Assembly: GCF_964019385.1 (NCBI RefSeq) | Contig: NC_088654.1 | Coordinates: 12,802,200 to 12,866,199, forward strand | From: Sycon ciliatum | Lineage: Eukaryota; Porifera; Calcarea; Leucosolenida; Sycettidae | Length of the DNA stretch: 64,000 nucleotides | Direction: 5' to 3' | Part shown: piece after piece, positions 47,338-64,000 of the stretch | Layout of the letters: every line of letters starts with the position of its first letter | Position numbering within the stretch: position 1 is the first letter of the stretch | The notes under the pieces: model-generated | Database searches by the model: none | Told to the model about the DNA's origin: nothing | The model's input: only the letters and a program-made list of their open reading frames with translations | Position numbers and translations under genes: made by a program

Positions 47338-48469
47338 GCGCCAGGCGCCACTTTCCATACTTGGCGAGGGTTCTTGATGGTTTTTTATTCTCTATGACAG
47401 CTCACGCAGAATGGTCACTGCCTGCCTATGGAAGCAAACTACTGAGTATGCGTGAATAAGCAGCAATATATTCAGCTGATAGTATCAGGGTTTACTTGGC
47501 GTGTTATGAACATAGTTGTGCCTTTGTAATTGCTTTGTTATTATTTTTATTGTGAAGAAGAGGTTGGTGCACTTCCCCAATTATTTTTTAATTATTTTTA
47601 TGGATTCCCCGAAACTGCCAAAGGCTTTCGCTTTTCGGGGGGTTCCCCATCGTACCAAGCATAGGATAATGGGTTGTGTCTGACAGTTCAGATGCGCCAA
47701 ACACTGAACCAAAACTCGTTTCTTTCAAGTATACCTACTGGTGTTCTCTTGCATGAACTGCCCTCACCCAATGCTGCGGTATTAATTTCTATAAATCCCT
47801 CCATGAGTTCTCTTCTAAGGGCTCGCAAACTCCGTTGCAGCCATTTACGTAGTGATTTAGTTTTGTTCGTCCAAACACTCACATGAGGTTTGGTGTCGCT
47901 GCTGCAATAGTTAGTCATGTGACTGCAATCGTTAGTCATGTGACTCACTCTAGTCTTTTTTCCAACATCCCTTTCTCATGTCGGCGCGATCATTCTGTCT
48001 GTTTGCTATAATTATTTTGTGAGCTTTTGATTTCATTTTGTCCTTCTGCTTTTGATTTCATTTGTCCTTTAGATTTTGATTTCATTTGTCCTTTAGCTTT
48101 TGATTTCATTTGTCCTTCCGCCCGGCCGCATATGGTTCACTGTAGTAATAATTAACGTTTGTTACTATCTCTTTTCTTTAAGACAGTCACTCTGACTTAA
48201 TCCTGATAGCGATTGAGCGGGCAAAAAACATCAAATTCTTCATCTTCTTCCTTTTCTTTGAGTAAGTTCTATACTTATATTTTCATCCGTTTCGCTTCCA
48301 TCATTGGTTTGTATTATCGGTTCCTGGGTTGAATTGAGAGATTGGTAACTTAACTCCAACGAAATTCGTTACTGTTTGGCAGGAACGGTTCACTTCTCAA
48401 ATATGCTTCAACGTACATGTACGTACGGATGCAGCGGATTGGGTATTCGGTTTTTTATCACTTGTTGGC
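46866..48469 (+). repeat. Segmental duplication, copy 2
   Basis: Matches 27880-29450. It ends at CACTTGTTGG and continues with GCAGGTCAGTCTGATTGATT, which matches the flank at 40226. 48025-48117 carries the four-unit VNTR. Confidence 0.88.
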
Positions 48470-48506
48470 AGGTCAGTCTGATTGATTTCTGTGTCTGTTT
48501 TTTTCT

Positions 48507-48903
<397 letters not shown>

Positions 48904-49435
48904 ATCACCTCCCATGATTATTAATTCTAGGGTTGTGCTCAAATATTGTAATAGGGTCGAGCAGTTTAATTCCACGACAAAGCATTGGCTTCTCAGCACC
49001 ACTTGTTATGAATATCCACTGGTGAACGTGGCAAGAAAGTTGATTCTAGAAACCCTCGGGCGCAACTTAGAAGTATGTAAACATTTTTTTGGTGTTGTTT
49101 CAAATCTTTTTATCTCGCGTTGTTCAATTCTTTATTCTCACGATGGCACAATCGCCGATATGAGATAGTTGTTGATGTTGTTTGTGTTGTATACGTTGTT
49201 TATAGCGGGAATCAAAACAGGCTCAGCAATGGACCCACTGGGAAAAGAATTTAAAAGATGGCACGGAAAGGTAGAGTGAAAGAAAGTGAAGGTTGGTTTT
49301 CTAACGAACAGATATCTATCCAGTTGTTTTTGCTGTCGTTTACTGGTGAGCTATCGAAACCCTACCTAGCTGAAAATGTATACGACAAGGCTTGAGATTT
49401 GAAATCGTAAATATTTATATAATTTAATACTCAAT

Positions 49436-49481
49436 CTGCGGACAGCATGCTGTTTCGTTCTTTGTGAACTCATCAGCGCAG
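49436..49481 (-). ncRNA. Hammerhead ribozyme, type I, complete
   Basis: Minus strand: stem I CTGCG (49481-49477) pairs with CGCAG (49440-49436); CTGATGA at 49476-49470; stem II GTTC-ACAAA-GAAC; GAA at 49456-49454; stem III ACAGC-AT-GCTGT; GUC triplet ending at 49441. Every invariant base and all three helices are present. 48901-49435 shows no gene. Confidence 0.92.
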
Positions 49482-49981
49482 CACAGAGGAAATGAGGCCG
49501 AACCTGATAGCAATGAAAATAAAAATGTCCAATCAGGCCCGAACGTATAATATAATTTAATAGTAAGACATCGTACTACAGTAGTTGTAATGTGGAAAAA
49601 TGTGGGCACTGGTGTTGCCATCCAGTCCACCATAGGCCTTGGCGGATAATGCCGGCAGAAAAATTGGCAGAATTCGGTACTTTTTCTGGTAGGTTTCATG
49701 CATGTTTGGTATGTGGATAAAGAAATGGAGCAGAATTCGAGGAATTGCACGCCATAAGGTTTGTATGGTTCTGCCAATTTCACTGCTTTTCGAGCAGAAT
49801 CTGCCACCTTTTCGAGCATTATCCGTCAGGGCCTAGCCTAGTCCACCAGCTAAACCAGATGTTCAACAGTCAGACGTGCAGAGTTTTGTGCTAGATTTGT
49901 GCTAGATTTGTGCCCAAATTTCTCCATGTTACAATTTTTACCTTGGCTCACACACAATATTTTAATAGTATAGGCAATTAC

Positions 49982-50494
49982 CTATTCGAACTCTTTGCGT
50001 TGTGACAGTATTCTGTTCCACATAATGGCTCCAGACTGGTGCGTTAGGCGCTTCAGCAGAATGACCAGTGCTAGCAGGTGGGTCAACAAGCATTTTAGTT
50101 TGGCCTCCACGAGTGCGGGTTGATGGCATGACAGCATACAAAAGAGCTGAAATAGTGTGCTACATGCATCATGCAAACAGCGTCAGATAAAACAAAACCT
50201 GTTCAGGTACACGGAGAAACCTGCAGATCACATACATGTACATGCATTCGATTGAGCAGGTGAGCAATGCTGGTCCACGGCGGAGACTTTGCAGACGGCG
50301 CGAACGGCAAGGTTGAACAGCCTGTGTAGCCGTTGTTCCTGAGCAACTGACAAATACGGGTAGTAACTAATACAAGCATACAGATATTGTGGGGAAATGA
50401 TAGATCTAAAGTAGGTGAATCGCCACAGGTATGCCAGCAAAAGAACATGTCGCAGCAGGAGAGCAATTTCTGCAGGAGACCTAAAGAGCCTCAT
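49982..50494 (-). pseudogene. Possible LINE C-terminal remnant
   Basis: Frames read ACISYYPYLSVAQEQRLHRL, FNLAVRAVCKVS and, in another frame further on, LTHQSGAIMWNRILSQR. This is reminiscent of the thumb region of non-LTR reverse transcriptases, but no catalytic block is present. It may be chance. 50495-51261 shows no gene, only a 40-bp tandem duplication around 51125-51220. Confidence 0.3.
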
Positions 50495-51261
50495 GGTCCA
50501 CCATTGTGGTCCAACTCATGTTCGAGTCAAAAATGAAGTCCACTGGAAGCATTTTTAATAAAACATTACAATCTTGTAAATTGAACTATCTCTGCCGTCA
50601 TCACCATGAATTAACGATGTCAAAGGTTTTCCATAATCGATTTGAAGCATATGACTATTGTGGCTTGCCGTCTAGTGCCCTTGGACAAGCAGCCTGGTCT
50701 TAGGCCAATCGGAATGAGAAACAATGCTCAGAATTTCCTAACTTTATAATCATAGCACTCAAGCCAAAATTTAATTGTTTTTAGTGCTCGTTGAGTCCAG
50801 GTGGTGACAGTCATTCTTTTCCTCAGACTTTTCCCGTTTGTGTCTTTCCCTCAAACCAGTTAATAGTGCTCATTTTAATCCTCATTTAGTGCACATTCTC
50901 TAGATGTAGTGCTAGCATGCTCCTTCTTGCTCGTTTTTTGGAAAACCATGCCACTTGTAGTGCTCGTTTTAGTGCGGGTACTATATCCTCAGGCCCACCT
51001 CACGTACAGCGTTTTAGAATCAGGAGTATAGAAATTGGCGTCGCCGAGGTAACAACTTTATTCGATTCTGGAAAGCCTTCAGCTTCAGTAATGTATGGTC
51101 ACAGAGTCTGCTTTTAATATGTTGGACCTGCTGATGCCCTACCTAGTGCAATATATTATTCAATGATGTAACACCTACTGATGCCCTACCTAGTGCAATG
51201 TATTATTCAATGATGTAACACCACTGGAATGTCTTCTTTGGCAGAACGTTGCTAAAGAATA

Positions 51262-51490
51262 ACAAATAAAAATTCACGATTCGGGTGAGACTCGGCTGGA
51301 GTCCGAGTTTTTCGCATCCACAGGAACGCCCCCACCCTCTATGGATCAATGTTGCCAATTGTTTTCCACGGTTCGCGTGAGACTCGGTTTCTCTAAATAG
51401 AGGCCGAGTTTTCGCATCCGTAGGAACGCCACCACCCTTCAAGGATCAAGGCGCAGATGCGGCTCCTAAAGTGGTGGGAGGTGAGTAGAT
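51262..51490 (+). repeat. Dispersed repeat, tandem double copy
   Basis: Two successive units (TTCACGATTCGGGTGAGACT... and CCACGGTTCGCGTGAGACTC...) related to 2371-2500, each with GGAACGCC.CCACC and GGATCAA. The second matches 2371-2500 over its whole length. Confidence 0.75.
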
Positions 51491-51582
51491 CAGCTCACCA
51501 GCATGTTGCCAAATCACACAGTAAAACGTCTTGCCCTGACCTCGACAAAACAACGCCCATGGCGCCCCGACTCTGCTCGCAC

Positions 51583-53361
51583 CTAGAATTCAAGGCTGTG
51601 CTCACTACGCAGCGTGTGAATAAGCTGGTAGACGGCACTCTGCGCTGCTCTGTCGGCGTGCCGGAACTGACGGCCTTCCGACTTCGCCATGGTGCCCGTT
51701 TCCAAGTCGACGGCGTAGGCTCGGAACTCGCGGAACGGCTCTTCGTACCTCAGGGTTGCCTCGCTCCAGTACTTGATCTGCCGGCCGAATAGCACAGTTT
51801 CGTCCCCAATCTCCCCCTGCAGATACAGTGCAGAACACCATGTGCAAGAGCAAATCCCCTAATCAGGAGCACTGCATCATAAAAAATGACACCAACTTGA
51901 AATTCTGTCGAGACAGCAGGGTATGTATATGCGGGAGTTGCGCACTCTTGGAGTGTTATCTACTCTTGATAAATGGGTGAGAACAAGGTGCGCAAAACAC
52001 ACACGCCTACATTGTACAGGTTCATGCAGATACGATGAGATTGGATACACAAGTAAGTTGAAGTAACACAACGTGACAACACCTTGAACGTTGACCTCTG
52101 AGCACCATGTAGAGCTGTTGCACAGCTCTGACTCACCCCATGAAATCATTCCCAGACCCTGTACAGCCATAGCAGTGTTCGGCCATCGCACTTCGATAAT
52201 TTCTTACTATTTAGATGGGTCCTTGGAGGCTTGGAGGGCAATTATTTTCAATGAATTTTCTTTAGGAGAAGGACCCAGGACTAGATCACAACGTTTTTAG
52301 AAAGCTGCCATTAGAGAGGTTGTGCACAACGAAAATTCGTAAGATTTCGACCGTCCAGGTTCGAGTATTAAACGGAAGTTGCTGCGAAGATCCGTCCAAA
52401 CGACCGAAACAGACCAGATCTACAAAAAATATTTTGTAATGTGGAGTACCAAAATATTGATCTTTTACAACTCCCTGTCTTAGCTTGACACTCCTAACCC
52501 GCGCGCGCTACCACGAAAAAGTTCGCACGTTGTGCATGTGCGCAACCTCGCGATTTATGAATTCGTCAGCTCTTTTCGTTAAAAATATTCATTACGGCGC
52601 TACGAACTTTCGTTGTGAGCAACCTCTCTATTATGCAGTTTTTATTTTCTTAGGACACCTACCTCTCTGCAGTAGCTTTTCAACGTATCGCCCACGCCTG
52701 AGAGTTTCTCCAATATCCCTAGCACTGGTTTTCCGCAGTCACCGAGATCGTACAAGCGCTGCATGCCCACTGCCACGCCTAGCTGCTCCAACTCCCCTTC
52801 GCCGTCCGTGCCGCCGCCAGCACCATTATTCGCATCAACAAATGCACCACGGGCTTGCTCTGGCTGGGGCGGCAGGCTACTTTCGGATGGTCGCTGCTCG
52901 CCGCCGGTGACATCCGTTTGTTTCGCATCGGCCGGGCTGCCTGCTCGTTCCGCAGTGGAACGCGGATTGTCGTTGCTTTCTTGAGCGATCGGCCTGCCTT
53001 GCTCATCCACCACGATGTACTCCGAATCGCTGCCCGATTCCTGCTCGATCTTCTCGCCATTGTCCGTGCAAGGTGAGGAATCAGGTGGGCTTGGTTTCGC
53101 TACGGAATTCGAGCTTTCGGGGACGCATGCCGCAGAGCAGCTCCGTTCCGTGCTCGACCTTTGACACGGCGGTGCGTGGCCGGATTCGGCGGCTGATGTA
53201 CTACATGCAGTTTGGCTTTCAGCCCCCATGTTGATGTCTCCTTCCTTCGATGGCGCGAGTTCGGGCCCTGCATCGTTCGACGTCGGAGCTCCAGAGCTCA
53301 CCTCTGTAGTCGATCTTCCAGAAGCACCTGAATCACTGTGGTCGCATATCTGTCGCTCCAT
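51583..53361 (-). CDS. Two-exon gene of unknown function
   Basis: About 310 residues: exon 1 53361-52663 (ATG at 53361) and exon 2 51816-51583, phase-0 junction (AGAGAG|gtaggt ... ctgcag|GGGGAG). The N-terminal 190 residues are low-complexity, rich in Ser, Pro, Glu and Gly, with an acidic ESGSDSEYIVVDEQG stretch; no signal peptide or membrane span. The C-terminal 110 residues look folded: MQRLYDLGDCGKPVLGILEK, LKSYCRE across the junction, IKYWSEATLRYEEPFREFRA, VYQLIHTLRSEH. I do not recognise the domain. The in-phase splice and the compositional change support a real gene. VVDEQGRPI resembles LIDENGKPI at the end of the neighbouring receptor gene, but this short motif may be coincidence. The intron holds two MITEs. 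Confidence 0.65.
51866..51968. mobile_element. Half copy of the 7-bp-TSD MITE
   Basis: Matches the right part of 32328-32648 (CAACTTGAAATTCTGTCGAG, GACAGCAGGGTATG, GTTGCGCACTCTTGG, ending TACTCTTG). The left end is missing. It lies in the intron of the 51583-53361 gene. Confidence 0.8.
52180..52312. mobile_element. Fragment related to the 35863/39512 foldback family
   Basis: AATTTCTTACTATTTAGATG, GGTCCTTGGAGG, then GACCCAGGACTAGATCACAA and TTTTTAGAAAGCTGCCA parallel the right arm of 35863-36265. Confidence 0.5.
52314..52628. mobile_element. TA-flanked MITE, GAGAGGTT family
   Basis: 315 bp, ends GAGAGGTTGTGCACAACGAA and TTCGTTGTGAGCAACCTCTC, with TA on both sides. Second copy of the 34701-34981 family, in the intron of the 51583-53361 gene. 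Confidence 0.85.
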
Positions 53362-54929
53362 GAGCACGGCGAGAAGGCCTCGAAGGGCGTCCGCTCACTG
53401 CAGAGGCTACGCCTGCAACCAACCAAGCACGGACTGACTTCATAGGCGGGCCCGGGCCGGGACTACGAGCACGTACATGTATCTACGTGGTGCGAAAACT
53501 AACTCGGAACGACGCCGATGCTTTTCGTCTAGAAACAGCTTCAAGCTCTGGACACCATGGACACGCAGCGCAGAGAATAGTGAGTTGGAAGGAGGAAGGT
53601 CTACGAGCGAATCGAACAACGAATTGTGGAGCGACGGTGAAATTTCGCTTGTATGCACCACTGCATACTCTTCTGGCACTTTTTGTAGTCAACAGTCCAC
53701 AAAACTCTGCGAAGGCTGAAGTCATGTTCCTGAGAAATGTGACGTCTGGTTTCAACCTGGTATGGTTTAAACTAACTTTAGATCGGTTTCGGATTGTCCG
53801 CAACGGTGCAGGGTTCGGCTAGGTGGTGGCGACTTCGAACCGCTCGTACATGTACATCGATCGACCTAAATGGAGTAATAATTAATATACAATCATTGTA
53901 TTTGGAAGAGACAGCTAGCCAGCTCAAGTCATGGGCAGTGGACTCTACCACCAGGCACTTACCATCATTGGCAATTTGGAGGTGGTCCGGAGGTTGTCCC
54001 CGGCCTGCCTTCTGGGCAAAAAAGTGATCGGCTGGACCCGCTGCTACACCCCTGATCATGTGTACGACTCGTCACCATGGTCACGAGTCGTGTGGCTAGT
54101 TCGTTGCAGCAGGGGAGACTGTGCAGTATGGTGTAGCTTCATAAACTTTCTTTCCACCTACTTGTGATGAAACAAAGTATTCTGTAGCGTCACCACACTT
54201 GCTTTTCGGCTCAATCCTGGCCTGATGAAGGCCGGCTCTTGGCCGAACATGTAATAATAATAATATTATTGAGAAAAAAAGAAATGTGCAGCAAACAGAT
54301 GGCTTTGGGGATGGTTTGTGTAGGGTTTCCGTGTGGTCCGCGTGCCATGGTGCGGAACATTCTTCATTTGGAGAGACCAGCTTGACAGATCAGAACATAC
54401 TCTACACAGCCATGGTTCTTGCAGGGCAGGTTGTGATTATCTCAGTCTTGTACCCCCCCCCTCCACCACGGACACACATACACACACACGCACACACACA
54501 CACGTACACACACACACACGCACACACACACCACCACCACCACCGCCGCCGCCGCCGCCACCACCACCACCACCACCACCACCACCGCCGCCGCCACCAG
54601 CACCGCCACCACCAGCACCGCCGCCACCGCCACCACCACCACCACCCACCCCACTCCAGCACACGCCACAGACAGGCTAGCCGAAGCACAACATGCCCGT
54701 AACTCCTCCACGGATCAATCTCATTTAGCGGATTCACGCTGCGGCAAGCCAAACGCACGTTGAAGCATAATTAATAATTATCTCAAGGCAGGTGAGCAGC
54801 AGCATAATAATGCACACATACGGTCCTCCACGGTAGGTGCAGAGACTGACGGGATGGCTTGATCAGGTGATCTGCACTCCAGCTACAGGCAACTTTGAGG
54901 ATGCGCACGGCGCAAAGGCATGCAAGGCA
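53362..54929. other. Region without a supported gene
   Basis: Contains short unassigned frames. 54200-54260 has a LINE-like tail (CCTGATGAAGGCCGGCTCTT, GGCCGAACATG, (TAA)n) that mimics a hammerhead core. 54470-54655 is a compound microsatellite. Confidence 0.5.
54470..54655. repeat. Compound (CA)n(CCA/CCG)n microsatellite
   Basis: CA repeats pass into CCA and CCG triplets. The long His, Pro and Gly runs in its open frames are artefacts of the repeat. Confidence 0.95.
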
Positions 54930-55380
54930 GCGGGCAAGGCGACAGTCAATGCTGGAGACGTTCAGCACCGTGAGCAAGACAAGCTTCAACTTACAAGTTC
55001 AATGCGCAGTGCACAAACACCATCCATACGTGCCAGGAATTTCAGCTCAAATCTAAACTTCGACTAAACTAGTGACAGGTACAACGAAATAAACAATACG
55101 AAATACTCAACAAATGAGTCACAATGGGATCGCATCGTCGTAAATAGGCGACAGGCACTGCTGGCAACATGCATTGCAGGGAATATGCAACACTGAGAGC
55201 AAAACATGCTACAAGTTCAATGCACGGTGCACAAATCCATCCATGTGCACATGCCAGGACTTCAATTTTTGAAAAAAAAAGGTCAAAGCCAAGCTCAGAA
55301 TTAACCTGTGACAGATAAAAAATTTAAAAAAAAAACAAGACGAGAAACTCAGCAAATTCACAATGGGATCGCATCGCCGG

Positions 55381-55385
<5 letters not shown>
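54930..55385 (+). repeat. Tandem duplication abutting the receptor stop codon
   Basis: Two copies of a unit of about 220-235 bp (54930-55145 and 55148-55385), each running from the ACAAGTTCAATGC.C.GTGCAC block to CACAATGGGATCGCATCG. The second copy ends at the receptor stop codon, so the receptor 3' UTR is duplicated. Confidence 0.75.
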
Positions 55386-63574
<8,189 letters not shown>

Positions 63575-63623
63575 CGCCAGCCGTGATCTAGCAGCCGACG
63601 CAGTACCATCTGTAGATTAGACA

Positions 63624-63805
<182 letters not shown>

Positions 63806-64000
63806 ACTGGGTCGTGTTTAGAAGACGGAAGGAACGAGTAAGTTCTGACCATGGGTTAAACCACACGTTAGTTGCACGCACACTTCTTGTCACGTGGCCA
63901 TCTATTCAACGGCGTTTGTAGATCTCATGTAACGGAACCACGCAGCATTTAATGCATTCCGTTAGAGAGCTGTTACAATCTCTCCCTATACAGTCGACTT

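Noticed and set aside
54222-54250. Hammerhead-like CTGATGA-GGCC/GGCC-GAAC
   Set aside because: Stem II and both core strands are present, but A15.1 is C and neither stem I nor stem III pairs. It lies in a retroposon tail; called only hammerhead-like.
54286-54758. His-, Pro-, Gly- and Trp-rich frames
   Set aside because: All arise from the CA/CCA/CCG microsatellite.

Overview
The window is nuclear DNA of a non-vertebrate animal. Coding exons have GT-AG introns of roughly 0.4-3.5 kb and AATAAA signals. Between them lie very long GA/CT microsatellites and many decayed transposons: non-LTR retrotransposons, Penelope-like remnants, an LTR element, and foldback or terminal-inverted-repeat (TIR) elements. 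A TNF-receptor-like gene and an MGAT/DGAT2 gene point to a metazoan, probably a marine invertebrate such as a sponge or cnidarian. The species cannot be fixed from sequence alone.

Layout. 1-2.9 kb: microsatellites and dispersed repeats. 2.9-4.2 kb (-): an acyltransferase of the MGAT/DGAT2 family, two exons visible, 3' end not found. 5.1-19.7 kb: three paralogous group II PLP-dependent decarboxylases. Two are tandem on +, the third is inverted, and all share one gene structure (167-nt first coding exon, phase-2 intron, catalytic Lys304). 21.3-24.7 kb: two degenerate LINEs and a 0.53-kb CT array. 26.4-28.4 kb: a divergent pair of small secreted four-Cys proteins of unknown function; a third copy lies at 46.8-47.3 kb in a 1.6-kb segmental duplication. 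30.6-32.1 kb: a broken copy of a multi-copy invertebrate gene family. 32.9-36.3 kb: a Harbinger-like foldback element filled with nested insertions. 36.4-41.2 kb: tandem repeats, a foldback and microsatellites. 41.9-44.0 kb (-): a broken LINE. 45.0-46.9 kb: a Penelope-like remnant split by an LTR retroelement whose LTRs are inverted. 51.6-53.4 kb (-): a two-exon gene of unknown function. 55.4-63.6 kb (-): a four-exon gene for a receptor of about 1080 residues with a TNFR-type cysteine-rich ectodomain, one membrane span and a death-domain-like cytoplasmic region.

Main finds: (i) a set of type I hammerhead ribozymes, three of them essentially complete (20451-20494 -, 49436-49481 -, 57412-57453 +), two with a weak stem II (10519-10563 +, 11204-11246 -), and several decayed copies; (ii) a MITE family with strict 7-bp target-site duplications, proven by a nested insertion; (iii) an inverted-LTR retroelement carrying most of a tRNA-Leu sequence including the CCA tail; (iv) the small secreted protein family; (v) patchwork near-identity among the three decarboxylases, suggesting gene conversion. 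The coding genes do not form one evident pathway. The decarboxylase cluster is a local gene-family expansion, and the receptor is probably a signalling protein acting independently of its neighbours.
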